DNA from: Cepaea nemoralis | Taxonomy: Eukaryota; Mollusca; Gastropoda; Stylommatophora; Helicidae | NCBI GenBank assembly: GCA_014155875.1 | Contig: JACEFZ010015108.1 | Location: 124,001 to 188,000 of the forward strand | Direction of reading: 5' to 3' | DNA: 64,000 nt | Shown here: positions 37,246 to 48,625 of the stretch, piece after piece | Layout of the letters: every line of letters starts with the position of its first letter | How positions within the stretch are numbered: the first letter of the stretch is position 1 | The notes under the pieces: model-generated | Database searches by the model: none | Told to the model about the DNA's origin: nothing | The model's input: the letters and a program-made list of their open reading frames with translations, nothing else | Position numbers and translations under genes: made by a program

Positions 37246-37432
37246 GTAAAGTACATAGCACAGAGACCTGGAACCGAGCCCCAGTACATGGAAGTTGATG
37301 GAGCCAAAAGTCTGAATGCTACACTGACAGGCCTGCGTAAATTTACACAGTACAACATTCAGGTATTGGCTTCGACCCGCGTGGGAGACGGTGTTCTCAG
37401 CAACGTCATCACTGTTAGGACAGCAAGCGATG
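37246..37432 (+). CDS. sdk: sdk exon, FN3-5 second half
   Basis: Acceptor 'caacag', donor 'gtaaga'; phase 0 in, phase 1 out. It reads 'VKYIAQRPGTEPQYMEVDG', then 'LTGLRKFTQYNIQVLASTRVG', with one NAT sequon. 'LASTR.GDG' matches this domain in Sidekick. A 40-bp tandem repeat starts about 75 bp downstream of the donor. Confidence 0.9.
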
Positions 37433-37506
37433 GTAAGACGGTTGATCATCTTTTGTCTTTATTAAATAAAACGAAGCAAAGATAAGTGTGCTAGCAAGAA
37501 GCTGTT

Positions 37507-38035
37507 TGCAGATTTACAAGAATGACAGTCACCAATTACCTCTCACATTAGATTTACAAGGACGGTCACATTTTGCCTCTCAGATCAGATTTACAAGGAC
37601 AATCACAAATTACCTCTCTGGTCAGATGTACAAAGAAGGACAGTCACAAATTACTTCTCAGATCAGATTTAAAAGAAAGACCATAACAAATTACTTCTCA
37701 GATCAGATTTACAAGAAAGACAGTCACAAATTACCTTTCAGATCAGATTTACAAGAAAGACAGTCACAAATTACCTCTCAGATCAGATTTACAAGAAGGA
37801 CAGTCATAAATTACCTCTCAAATCAGATTTATAAGAAAGACAGTCACACATTACCTCTCAGATCAGATTTACAAGAAAAACAGTCACATATGTTGTTCAG
37901 ATCAGATTTACAAGAAGGACAGTCACAAATTACCCCTCCGATCAGATTTACAAGAAGTACAGTCATAAATGACCTCTCAGATTAGATTTACGAGGACAAT
38001 CACAAATTACCTCTCAGATCAGATTTATAAGAATA
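37507..38035. repeat. 40-bp tandem repeat, about 13 copies
   Basis: Unit: 'atcagatttacaagaaagac' then 'agtcacaaattacctctcag'. Copies vary by a few bases. It starts about 75 bp after an sdk donor. The long ORF across it is caused by the repeat. Confidence 0.92.
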
Positions 38036-38329
38036 GTAACGCTGTGCTATGTGAGAGCAGTGAGATTTGACATTGGGTTAACTACTATCTTTTATTCTTT
38101 TTCTTCTGCTTTTTATCCTCCAATGGAACATAGGCCAACTCACTCCAAGCCCTCCTATTCTTTGCTTCTCCCACAGCTTGATTCGTGTCCTCTCAGTATT
38201 CATCTTTGTCTCAAATTCTCTTCTCAGAGTAATTCTGGAGATTATCTTGGGTGAAAGAAGGTAAGTCTAGGATCCTGACTCCTTAACAACTTTCTCCATA
38301 CTGCATCTTCCTTCTATGAGAAGTACCTC

Positions 38330-38570
38330 CTTTCATTGTGGGTGGCTGAGTTATTGTTCTTTTTTTTTTTTTTTATTTGTTCATGATTGGTTAACTTTTG
38401 CAGCTAAACCATTCTATGGGATGAACCAGCCAGTTTCATGTAAACCCGCATTAGTTGCCTCTTACGACAAGCATGGCAGGCTAGGGGTTACTACTATTTG
38501 TCTCCCTTGTATGCCCCAGGAACACATGGAAGATGCTAATTACCTGAGCATTTAGAAAGTTTAGCCACAA
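38330..38570. mobile_element. Dispersed repeat ('cctcttacgacaagcatg' module)
   Basis: Shares 'tcatgattggttaacttttg', 'agttgcctcttacgacaagc' and 'tatgccccaggaacacatgg' in order with 46730-46890. Class unknown; probably the body of an old SINE or MITE. Confidence 0.5.
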
Positions 38571-38706
38571 AGTTCAATAGAGAAAATAATATTCTTTTAA
38601 ATTATTGTCGTAAGTTTATCTTAGTTAAAACTTTTAAACATGTTTTAGTCTCTTTAAAGTAATATTGATTAGATCCTTTCTTCCTCTTTTATTTCTGGCC
38701 ATACTG

Positions 38707-41434
38707 ATTAAGGCGATGCTAACCTTAAAAAATTTAATTCCATAATACTTAATTTCTATGTTCTTTTATGATATAGGGTTTGATACTGAAGACTGCTGAT
38801 CGATAAAATATTGTCAAATTGACTTTGCACTTAACGGTTGCTATGGAAACCAAGATAAACAGCGGCCATATTGAATTTCTTAATGTACCTCTAAAACATT
38901 TATTTTTTAATGTACAGGCTAAATTCTTTGTATTATGTGTAAATAAATAGACCCTTTACAAGTTTAGTAGAAAATTTTAATGATATCTCCTTGCATTTTT
39001 TTTTTTCATAATTTGAAAATTTTAATGACATTTTTCATGACATATTTTTTTTTTTTTTTAGTATAGCACAAAAATTAAAATGTAATTTTCAAAATTAATC
39101 TACTCACAATGTAAGTGATATAATAAAGAATATCTCTGCAAAGTTTGAGTGAAATCTAACGAATAGTTTTTAAAACAATTGTACTTATGTATAAAAAACT
39201 GGCGAAATGAGAAAACGGGGAAAAACTAATTATTTTTTTGTTTTTTATTACTAATGAACTCTTTTACAGAGAAAAAAAGTGTAAAACTGGACCTTGAGTG
39301 TTAAAATTGTCCTGCTGAATATGCAGGACCTCCCTCCAGAGCAAGCAGCTCACCTTGTCTCTTTAATTTGGCCGCTCGTACAGTGTCGCGTCTTTTAGTT
39401 TGTTTGTCCTTCTTGTACTTCAGACTATTTCTTACTTGCTTCTGCATCCTAAATGTTCCTAGTCTCTGCATATGCAGGCCTGTAGAAGGTCCATAAAACT
39501 GGGCAGTGTCTTGGGCAGCAGCAGCTCCAAAGTTGAACTCTCTTGCTGCAGTTACAACTGCAAACTGAACACGCTTGCGAGAGGCAAAGTTGTCTTTAGT
39601 GCATCGAGCCCATATCAAGCTGTGTAAACACTCATTTGAATTCTGAGTTTGTCCTGACACACATCTACTAAGTAGTTTAGTTTAATTTGTGCAGTGCTGT
39701 TCCAAGGCGTTTACTGACATGGTTGATACACTCCTCTTTGTCTATCTGAATGTCATCCCCATATGGTTTGATCTTGGTAAGTTCCGCAAATGTTTTGGTG
39801 TCACCATCAGAAAGTATTGACGTGTAGCGAAGTTTATGACGGGCCACAGACCGTCGCCACAGCACCCTTCACCTCTATCATTCCAGCAGATCCTGTGAAA
39901 TTGTTGTCACAGTTTAAAAGATGTTCTGCCTTCCATGCTGCAAATTCATCTGGTTTGTCCCTGGAAAGTCTTACCAGTGGTTTCACACACCTGGCAATAT
40001 GTGGACATAACATGGGCATCTATGCAAACTCCTGTAAGAACATCCATTGCACAGCCAACTCCAATGTGGGATGTGTGGCCTCTAGTCAGTCAAGTGCCAT
40101 CAAAGCTGACACTAATATCTAGCACATCATTGTCATGTAGAGTTATGCCTGACTGTTGTGCATGAGCCTGTCGAACATACTTTACGGTTTGAGAATCAGA
40201 TCTTCTATCTTTGAATATAGTTTATTCGCTTTGCTGTGAAATGTTTTGTGATGAATACCTTGCAGGTTTATATTTTCACAAAAAATATTAAATGTTGTTG
40301 CACCCTTCCCACAAACTAATGCTGAATATACTGACTGGCTGTTGACAGCAAAAGATCTATCCCCATCATTTCTTTTTTTCAGATAGGTATCTTCCACACA
40401 TCACTTCTTCACAACAAGAGCAGTAAACCTCTGCATACACAGCTAATCCCTTGCCTTTCTTGCTGTCAGTTTTCAAAATAAGACTATCATTTTTACAAAC
40501 TGGACAACATAACAATTTGATTATTGCCTCAATTTCTGAACAATCAACTATTGCTCTGTGATCCCGTTTTTGATATCCATTGTCGTCACCAGAATCATAC
40601 TTGCTGCTAGTGGATGTTGTGTATTTATACGTATCTCTTTTAAATTGGCTTCGGGTAATAAAAGAACCACTTCCACAACTTTGAGAAGAACACGATAGCA
40701 CTGATTCATTCAGATTCACTGTCAAAACACTTAGATTTGGAAGTGGCATGTGCAATTTAGCTGGGTCGCTTTCAGTAGTTTCAGAATTGTCTGTATCATT
40801 TACGACGTTCTGATAGGCTTTTCGCTGCTTACGAGCATTTGCGAGGTGTAGTCTGAGAGATTACTTACGTTGAGTGGATGACTGGATGTTAAATTTCTTA
40901 GAACGAGGCATATTTCAATGCGTGTCAGTCTGTCGTCAACAATGAACTTTCAGCACGTCGCCAGGTGTAAACAACACAAAGCCGCCATTTTGGAAACCCA
41001 CGTGATCAATTTCCATCGGCGAACGCGGATTGCTTACGATGTTCCATATATGGAAGTTTCCGGAAGATGATAGACACGAATAAACCCGATGTACACAGAA
41101 GAGCTTCCGATTAGACGAACTCGGAGTATCACGAACAGTTACGGAAGTTCACGACCTTTCCAGGGATACCTTACACGCGCGTGTCGTGTTTTCCTGAGAT
41201 ATCGTTGCTAGGATTTGAAAACCGACAATTTCGCAACAATTTTCAATAATTATACAATTTGACACAGAGGGTGGGTTCAGTAAATTATGAATATTACATA
41301 AAAATAACAGTTTTTAAACAAAAACAAGTACAGAATCTGATAGAAGACATGATAAGGTGTCTAAAAATGAACTATTCCAAAAATAGCCAAGTTGACAAAA
41401 AATCGATGTTTTTACTGCCGCACATCGCCTTAAT
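38707..41434 (-). mobile_element. Mutator-like (MULE) DNA transposon, dead
   Basis: Candidate terminal inverted repeats 'attaaggcgatg' (38707-38718) and the complement of 'catcgccttaat' (41423-41434) flank a transposase pseudogene. I could not find a convincing 8-9 bp target duplication, so the ends are provisional. Confidence 0.55.
39301..40911 (-). pseudogene. MULE transposase ('Mutator-like transposase domain') pseudogene
   Basis: Minus-strand start 'MPRSKKFNIQSS' at 40911. Then a Cys-rich part 'LLCCPVCKND' and 'VYCSCCEEV', 'FAVNSQSVYSALVCGKGA', the DDE-like 'ISVSFDGTWLTRGHTSHIG' with 'TGVCIDAHVMSTYC', and finally 'SGQTQNSNECLHSLIWARC'. This order is that of the Mutator-like transposase domain family common in cnidarian, arthropod and mollusc genomes. 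It is interrupted by stops (near 40865, 39947, 39680) and by a frameshift near 40380. Confidence 0.75.
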
Positions 41435-41519
41435 GGCAGTCAAAGAATTTTATGACAAACACTTAAGTAAATGTGAAGTGTTTTGTGTGTGCATGTGTGT
41501 GAGCATGCATGTGCATTAG

Positions 41520-41660
41520 TTGAACTGTTGTATCTGCCTGTAGCTGATAAAGTATTGGGTTCAAACCCAGTTAACAACAATAGTTTAATTTCAGAGCAAC
41601 TGGATGATGTTATATCTCCTCCTATCCCCTCACCCCAGCTAGGTATGATAGATTTTTTTA
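41520..41660 (+). mobile_element. Possible tRNA-like SINE head
   Basis: 'tgggttcaaacccagttaac' resembles a pol III B box in a tRNA T-loop, about 45 bp after 'gttgtatctgcctgtagc'. Not linked to a known family here. Confidence 0.3.
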
Positions 41661-41850
41661 AAGGGCTGACATAACTGTCTCATTGGTAATTCCATAACCT
41701 AGTAAATGTGAAGTTACTATCTCTACACATGACAACAGTATCTGATATAAGATTAAGGAGAGGTGAAATATTTGGTAACTTTTCATTATTTCCTATTGCT
41801 ATATTCATTGGCGATGCTTCCCTAATTTATAATACTTTGATACTTCACAG

Positions 41851-42150
41851 TTCCCGGGCCACCAATAATCATCTACTTCCCTCAAGTGAATGAGACTTCT
41901 GCTACAGTTGTCTGGCAGTCTCCAGAAGAACCCAATGGTATCATAATAAATTATAAAGTATCCTACAAACGAAAAGATGAGCCCAACTCAGTTTTTACAA
42001 ACCAAACAAGGGATCTTCCAGCAAATGTTTTTCAGTATACAGTAAACGGGCTGGCTGCAGAGACATATTATGTGTTTTCTGTCCAAGCCAGGACTCAGGA
42101 TGGATGGGGTGAAGCTGCTACAGTGGATGTGTACACCATATCTAACAGAG
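41851..42150 (+). CDS. sdk: sdk exon, complete FN3-6
   Basis: Acceptor 'cttcacag', donor 'gtaaga'; phase 1 in and out. This single exon encodes a whole FN3 domain: 'VPGPPIIIYFPQVNETSA', 'PEEPNGIIINYKVSYKRK', and at the end 'SVQARTQDGWGEAA'. The 'PNGII..Y' and 'GWGEAA' stretches are Sidekick hallmarks. It is the only FN3 in the window without an internal intron. Confidence 0.93.
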
Positions 42151-43289
42151 GTAAGAGTTGTTGATCTCGGTGCTGGTGAGGTGTCTGCTGTTAGCATCCC
42201 CATGGCGGGCTTGAGAAAGTGCAGGTTCTATGCAGCTGATATACATGTCAACTTTCCATACCTGTAGGATATGTTACCTGTCAATTCTGTCTCCCTTTCC
42301 CTAGCTTCAATGCTATCAGGCCTCAGATACCCATTCAGTAGCTGTAACTTAATTCTGGCTAATGCTTTCCATTTCAGTGTCTCTGTTCCAGGATGTCTTT
42401 AGTTGGTCTCTTTTGCATTTGTTCATCTGGAGTTCACTGTAAGGGAGCTCAGTTCAATTTCACTGTCTTTTTAAAATGATGTGGAAACCTTCCTGCTAGC
42501 TAGCGAGGTTATCAAAGAAAGCTAACTCTGTAACTTTACTTGTAACCATGGTAGTTAGTTTTAGGAACTGGCAACCACATTTTGATGAAAATGTCTACTT
42601 TATGTATACTTTTTAAAACCAGTGATGTAAATTTGCAATTGGGGGGGGGGGGGGGGGAAATAAATGGATAAATCTACACTGCAGCCTGTTCTGTTTGGTG
42701 TAGATATGATCATAATACTTCACACATTTCCACAAGTGCTCTTCAATTCAATAAATTCACATACAGCAACCAAACATGCCAGTTTGGTGTTGGTTGATTA
42801 GCTTACTCGTGGTATGATGCTCTTTTCTGGCCATGCCAATATTATGTCTAAACTTTTTTCATTCTATCTGTGTTAATTCATTTACTTGAAAGTTCTCATT
42901 GTGGCTCACCTTTTAAGGACATTCATAATGTCAGCACAGTGCCTTGTTTGACCCTCTCTTATAGTGACAGAACCAGCCAGCCTTCTACTCTTTCATTGCC
43001 CACAGTTCCAGCATGCTTTTCTTACAAAGACAAATGTCATTACACATATTGGATCTCTGCAGGATTCTCTAATAATTGCATGCTGAACCTGCCTTGACTT
43101 TCTGGATTAAGTTAAATTAATCATTGCAGCCTGTACTGTTTTTCTGTTAGTTACATCTGTTTTTTATAGTCTTTTAATCTTTGACATGAATAGATAGTTA
43201 TATGATTATGATGTCACTACCAGGTTACCATTGTTGTTGAAGTGAGTTCCCTCAATGGCAGAAAAATAACCTCATCCTGTATTCCATAG

Positions 43290-43560
43290 TGATACATCAT
43301 GTTTTATGGCATTAATGCCATACCATTGTATCATACCATACCACAGTGGGTGTGGAAAAGAACAGTGGTCGATGGTTTGATTCCTGGAAGATGACACAGG
43401 GATCGACCAGTGCAAAGATAGACACAGGACATACCTTGGGCATAAAAATGTATGAGACAGAGAACAGACAAAATGATTGAAAATCTGATAGATGGGCTGT
43501 GACAGAAGTGTTCTGTAAGGACCTGTTACATGATGATGACCATACCATTGGCAGCCAGGG
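43290..43560 (+). mobile_element. LINE 3' remnant (family C)
   Basis: Reads 'RWFDSWKMTQG' in one frame, a typical 'RWFD' C-terminal motif, and ends 'ttctgtaaggacctgttaca' plus 'tgatgatga'. A similar end ('tctgtgaaggatttgcaaca') is at 59100-59140. Confidence 0.4.
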
Positions 43561-43569
43561 TAGATTAAC

Positions 43570-43735
43570 ATATGGTTAGTGTGCTAGCTTACCTATATAG
43601 TGATCCAGAATTATGTTCCTACTAGAGGCAGGATTGGATTTTTCTGACTAGCATGCCTCTGGGGTCAACCCAGCCTTGTACAATTGATAGTGAATGTTCT
43701 CCTAATATTCGTGGTAGTCTGTGCTTTCTGTATAT
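43570..43735 (+). mobile_element. SINE-like fragment
   Basis: 'ggttagtgtgctagcttacc', 'cctctggggtcaacccagcc' and 'gaatgttctcctaatattcg' correspond in order to the fragment at 44425-44625. Confidence 0.4.
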
Positions 43736-44142
43736 CTTGAGAAGCAGCACTGAATTCACACGTCCCTGAATCAATTATTATTTATTCATCTTTTTATAGA
43801 CTATGCTGTAGGATGTTGGTTATCACGTTTGCCTACAACCTCCTGCCTCAGGTGTTGACAGTGGCATACCATGATGTGGAGCATCTTCTCTCTAGGTCTT
43901 CTCTTATTACTCTTTCTCTTCAACTTTGACGTTGTTATGAAGTTCTCCAGTTTGCTCATGCTCATTTGTGCTGTTTATTAGGGATCGAGTTGTGGTGATG
44001 CAGGGAGTGGTTCTCACTACCCTATTATTGCAAAGCCTAATATATGTAAAGGCCTAACACTTTACACTCCTTTGTCAAAATTTGCCATGTTATTACCTTT
44101 TTTTTTTTTTTTTGAACTGTGGTTTTATGTCTGTTTGTTTAG

Positions 44143-44341
44143 AACGGCCTGATCCGCCTGTCAACTTGAGAATAGACACATCGGAAGTTCTTGCCAGATC
44201 TGTAAGCATAATGTGGGCTCCTGGCAATGACAATTTTGGTCCAATCAGAAACTTCACTGTTCAGTATCGCAAACAAGGTGAAAATTGGCAGACAGTAGAG
44301 GGAACCATCAAGCCTCAACTGACATCATACACCGTTAAAGG
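44143..44341 (+). CDS. sdk: sdk exon, FN3-7 first two thirds
   Basis: Acceptor 'tttgtttag', donor 'gtaata'; phase 1 in, phase 2 out. It reads 'ERPDPPVNLRIDTSEVLARS', 'IMWAPGNDNFGPIRNFTVQ' and 'TSYTVKG'. The 'RP.PP' opening and 'GP.R.FTVQYR' strand match the seventh FN3 of Sidekick. The intron is placed later in the domain than in its neighbours. Confidence 0.9.
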
Positions 44342-44424
44342 GTAATAATAATAATGATAATAAGTTTGTCATTGTTTTAATATGTTTTTTATTTAAAAGA
44401 AGATATCCATTTGTGGATGTCATG

Positions 44425-44630
44425 GAGGCATAATGGTTTGTGCATTTTATTGCCAAGATGATATAAGTCCAAGTTAAAACCCTAGCAGAGGTAGAATTGG
44501 TTTTGAACATATACGGCTCTGGAGTTAACCCAGCCTCATCACAATGGGTACCAGATCATTTTCTGAATATCCTGGGAAGTAAAGGTGATGAGGAAGGAAA
44601 CTGGCCACACCATCCCTTTAATATGGCCTA
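44425..44630 (+). mobile_element. SINE-like fragment (same group as 43570)
   Basis: 'ggtttgtgcattttattgcc', 'ggctctggagttaacccagc', 'tgggaagtaaaggtgatgag'. The 'tgggtaccag' and 'tgggaagtaaagg' modules are shared with SINE family T. Confidence 0.45.
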
Positions 44631-44633
44631 GAA

Positions 44634-45026
44634 CAGTGGTTCTCAACCTTTTTTGGCCCATGCACCCCTTCACTATATGTTCAGAATGTCATCCCCCCCT
44701 CCTTTCGTATTTCATTTCCTCCCTATAATTGCCCCACCCCCGCCCCAACACAGTATACGTAAAAATGGAAGCTAAATTTAATAACACATATTAGAACAAG
44801 TCTAGACTTCTACATAAAATGTGATTTGCGGGTCTACTTACGTTATAAAACAAATTTAAGAAGAGTGAGAAGTACAGAATTGTAAAGTATGGAGGGAAAA
44901 AACAATATCAAGTAATCGGTTCTTGTATTAACACGATCTCACAATAATCTTAATTCTCTCCCCCCACCCCCACCCTAAAATTCCCCCGGGGGAGGGGGGG
45001 AATTCCCCACCGGTTGAGAACCACTG
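44634..45026. mobile_element. hAT-type MITE (393 bp)
   Basis: Terminal inverted repeats 'cagtggttctcaacctttt' and the complement of 'ggttgagaaccactg'. The flanks 'gcctagaa' and 'acttcgaa' would be a decayed 8-bp target duplication (5 of 8 identical). Non-coding, with C-rich and G-rich arms near the ends. Confidence 0.75.
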
Positions 45027-45355
45027 ACTTCGAATATTTGAATAAAATTTATTGTTAAACTTGACATTCAGATAACATTGCTATCATATTTAGAAATAAA
45101 GGATTATCCGAATAGCACAACTCACATCTTGATGATGATCGTGGTTATGGTAATGGTGATGATAAGTGCTGGTAGTGATGACAGTAGTTAATGATAATGG
45201 TGATGACAATGATGGTGCTGCTGATGATTATGCTGTGGTTTTATTGAAGCCTCCTATTTATAAAAATTTTTACCATTATACAGTAACTGAATTTTCAACA
45301 TTTTCCAGTGTGGGAAGGTGTATATACCAGCATGTATGTGTGTGACATATGCCCA

Positions 45356-46353
45356 TCTATATATATAAAACACAATGTTTGTATTTCCGTCCGTCCTTTA
45401 TGCGTTCGCGAACGGTCCATCCGATTGAGATGAAATTTTCTACACGTTTTCCTTTCATTCCTGTGCAACTTACTGTCATAGTTTTTTAGTTTTTTTTCGG
45501 CTACTTACTTACTAAAATTTAATATTTCATTTTTCATTATATATTTATATATAGCAAGGGGACTTAACTCTATAAAAGTTGTTTCAAGGGGCATAACTTT
45601 TAATAACATTTCTATATACTTTATAGTCATATTGTTGCATCGCTTTCAAAGATTTATAAACTCTTTGTCTATAGTTATTTTCAGGCATATGAGTTATAAT
45701 AAATAATGATATAATCTTTAAGGCATTTTCAAAGTTTTCATAAAAATAATGCATAATGCATAACATTGTAACTCATCTTTTTATGCTTAAAGAAGTTATC
45801 TACAGTCATGTAGGTGATTAGAAACAGTTTTCATTACAAATAATGGATGGTGTGTGGAAGGACATTCTTTTAAGTTACTGTGTGAATTTAATGAGACGCT
45901 CCCCGCCAGGAGCTGGGCGAAGCCACGCCGGGTCAGATAGATAGACAGACAGACAGACAGATAGTCGGGAACGGGAGCTTATATGACTACTTATATGAAT
46001 TAAATTAGATGCTCCCCACCAGGGACTGGGTGAAGCCGGGCCGGCTCAGACTGACAGACAGATAGACAGACAGACAGATAGTCAGGAACAGGAGCTTATA
46101 TGACTACGTATATGAATTAAATGAGATGCTCCCCACCAGGGACTGGGTGAAGCCGGGCCGGGTCAGACAGACAGATAGTCGGGAACGGGAGCTTATATGA
46201 CTACTTATATGAATTAAATGAGATCCTCCCCACCAGGGACTGGGTGAAGCCAGGGCGGGTCAGCCAGACAGACAGACAAACAAGCAGACAGACAGACTGA
46301 TAGATAGATAGATCCCCTCCAGGGACTGGGCGAAGCCAGGCCGGGTCAGCTAG
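45356..46353. mobile_element. Helitron, non-autonomous, copy 2
   Basis: Same termini as copy 1 ('tctatatatataaaac' ... 'gggtcagctag'), inserted between A and T. Its interior matches copy 1, for example 'ttccatccgattgagatgaa' there and 'gtccatccgattgagatgaa' here. The 3' module 'gggaacgggagcttatatga' to 'gccgggccgggtcag' is present about four times in tandem, against two or three in copy 1. No ORF. Confidence 0.78.
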
Positions 46354-46425
46354 TGTAATAATAATGACTATGGCTGTGGAATTTTTCTGTAAGACATGTT
46401 GGTAATACTGTTTTACGACTTTTAG

Positions 46426-46529
46426 TTTGCAGCCCAACACAGTATATTCCTTCAGAGTTGCAGCTGTTAATGATATAGGGATGAGTGACTTCAGTGCTTC
46501 TTCTCAAGATATACGGACACAGCCAGACA
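46426..46529 (+). CDS. sdk: sdk exon, end of FN3-7
   Basis: Acceptor 'acttttag', donor 'gtaagt'; one base in to complete Gly, phase 1 out. It reads 'LQPNTVYSFRVAAVNDIGMS' and ends 'DIRTQPD'. A second AG lies 9 bases further in, but the upstream one keeps the frame and the conserved Leu. It follows Helitron copy 2, which ends 72 bp upstream at 46353. Confidence 0.88.
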
Positions 46530-46729
46530 GTAAGTTGTTGTAGTAACTGTTAATATGATGCTGATGTTGTTATGTGATGAAAGTGAACTTAGATGATTAG
46601 AAAGATGTCTCACTTGATGAGATGGAAGGTCTGAGATGGCTAGAGAAGCCTGCAGTTGGTTTGAAAATCAAGCCTCTGTCGTGAAGGGAGACTGGCAGTG
46701 GTTAAATGAACCAGTTTCCAGCCAGCACC

Positions 46730-46895
46730 TGGTAGACTTGTTTATGATTGGTTGATTTTGCATCTGAAGTTTTTAAGGGGTCGAGGTAGTCAGTCTTGTG
46801 CCAACCCTCTTTAGTCACCTCGTATGACCTTCATGGTAGGTTACTATTCTTTGCTTCCCTTATGGATTCTGGTAACACATAGACAAGAAAACGCA
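46730..46895. mobile_element. Dispersed repeat, second copy of the 38330 module
   Basis: 'ttgtttatgattggttgatt', 'agtcacctcgtatgaccttc', 'tatggattctggtaacacat' parallel the 38330-38570 copy. More diverged. Confidence 0.45.
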
Positions 46896-46974
46896 TTACC
46901 AGGGAAGAAAACATTAATTTCAATGTCTCATGATTAATGGATGTTTGAACGGCAGGGCTTCTGCAAAAAAAAAG

Positions 46975-47180
46975 TTGTATCTTTTACATGATGTTGCAGT
47001 CAACCCCAGCAATTTTGGCTGTTTATGATTTCTTGGCAAGTGTACATTCAGAAGTTTGTCATTGCTTTCTGAATGACTAGCACTCTTACCATTTTATAAA
47101 AAAATCAACGCAAGGCAGTTTGCTGCCAAATCGCCCACAGCTGTGTTTTGAGCGCGGTATGTGGGCTTACGAACTGTCTA
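46975..47180 (+). mobile_element. SINE family T, 3' part
   Basis: 'atgatgttgcagtcaacccc', 'agtttgtcattgctttctga' and 'gctgccaaatcgcccacagc' match the 3' half seen at 54003-54130. Confidence 0.6.
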
Positions 47181-47770
47181 AACACACCCCTAAAATATAT
47201 GTAGGTGCCTTTGAAGTTTTCTTCTTTCTTACATTGTGAATCCTCTTCAGCTTATTGTGAGGAATATAAGAGCAAGTTTCATTGCACATTAGGTATTGTT
47301 GTTTGTGAATCCACTGGAAGGCTGGAGTTTAAACTCATAAATTCATTGCATTGGTGTTCAGGTCGTCTGAGTCTTGAAAAGAACTTGCATCTATTGGGGC
47401 AATGTTGGTATAGAGGCTCTACCCTCAACTACATACCAAAGTACCATCACTCCTGGGACTGTGATGCACTTCCCTTCTTCAAGCTCAGAAACAGTAAACA
47501 GTAGGGTGTGCAAGACTGATACTTGAACATCACACGTGTGGAGAGGTATATTAGGATATCACCAAGTCATGATTCAGCACAGGGCATGCAGACTGGCAGA
47601 GACAAGGTCAAGGATTGTCAACAGCCTTTAAGCCAATACCCAGAAAGAAATATATTAGCTATAAATAGGCTCACATTATTTAGTCTGCTGGACCTAGGGC
47701 TAATGTGATGCTTCTCTGGAAATTAAAAGCACACATCTTTGACAACAGGTGGGTTATGTATCACTGATCC

Positions 47771-47912
47771 CCTGGAAGGTAACCCAGTCAACAAATGCCT
47801 GAAGAAGTCGAATGTGTCGGCCGAAAGGTGCAAATATCACACCTCTGCTGTAAACAAGCACAATGCAATTACGTCTGAAACAACATTTCAGACAAACACA
47901 GAAGAAGAAGAA
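47771..47912 (+). mobile_element. GAA-tailed SINE (family G), copy 4
   Basis: 142 bp ('cctggaaggtaacccagtca' to 'gaagaagaag') with a perfect 13-bp target duplication 'gtatcactgatcc' at 47758-47770 and 47913-47925. Confidence 0.85.
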
Positions 47913-48032
47913 GTATCACTGATCCACAAAAGTGATACAATTGAAGCCAAGGTTCATAATGGTTGATACAAAACATTAGCCATTTTAACTGTCTTGTTCA
48001 ATTGTTTTTTCTTCTTTTATTTTGAAAATTAG

Positions 48033-48103
48033 AACCAGATGGCAGTCCTCAAAATGTAAAAATTGTGGCTGTCACTAGAACTTCCATCAAAATCACTTGG
48101 GAT
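48033..48103 (+). CDS. sdk: sdk exon, FN3-8 first half (common exon)
   Basis: Acceptor 'aaaattag' (poor pyrimidine tract close to the AG but a T-rich stretch before it), donor 'gtaagt'; phase 1 in, phase 0 out. It is short, 'PDGSPQNVKIVAVTRTSIK' then 'ITWD', the A to B strands up to the conserved Trp. It can join in frame either to 50732 or to 56122, both of which supply the rest of the same domain. Confidence 0.82.
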
Positions 48104-48379
48104 GTAAGTATTTGTGAAAGTTAGAACTATTCACGATTACTTAGTTTTTATGAAAGTCACAGGCATTGACCAGATGTACTGTCAGACTGACATGTTTTAT
48201 ATCTGTAAGATACATCTCAGAATAAGTAAAAGTTAAGAGTTCACATAAAATTGGTGCTTTAAGAATGTGAACTAAAATCTGACAAGAAAAACTTATCAGT
48301 AATGGTATGTCAAGTTCCACTAAAACTTGTTTATAATACGTTCAAAGTCACCAAAATTATATATGTAAGTACAGGGCCC

Positions 48380-48625
48380 TTGAGGCAGAATGGCCTTATG
48401 GTGGTAACCCATATGTTTATAGACCAATTGCTGATTAATGGGTGATGTGGTCAGTATCACACAGACTGCCTTGACTTCCCAGGGCATTTTCTGGTACCCA
48501 TTTAAGACTGGGTCAACCTAGGGGGCCTAGGTAAATTTTTCTTAAAAATCCCTGCCTCAAAGGGGATTTAAACACATGACTACTGAGCTGGCAGGCAAGT
48601 ATACTAGCCACTGCATGACCCATCT
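48380..48625 (-). mobile_element. SINE family T, near full, minus strand
   Basis: On the minus strand it begins with the head 'cagtggctagtatacttgcc' followed by 'tgtttaaatcccctttgagg', then 'aaatgggtaccagaaaatgc' and 'ggtctataaacatatgggtt'. The head resembles a tRNA-derived pol III promoter. Confidence 0.7.

Noticed and set aside
37488..37985. 165-codon ORF
   Set aside because: It spans the 40-bp tandem repeat and begins inside an intron; its peptide repeats with the DNA.
42070..42267. ORF overlapping the FN3-6 exon in another frame
   Set aside because: The FN3-6 frame is well supported and this frame runs into the intron.
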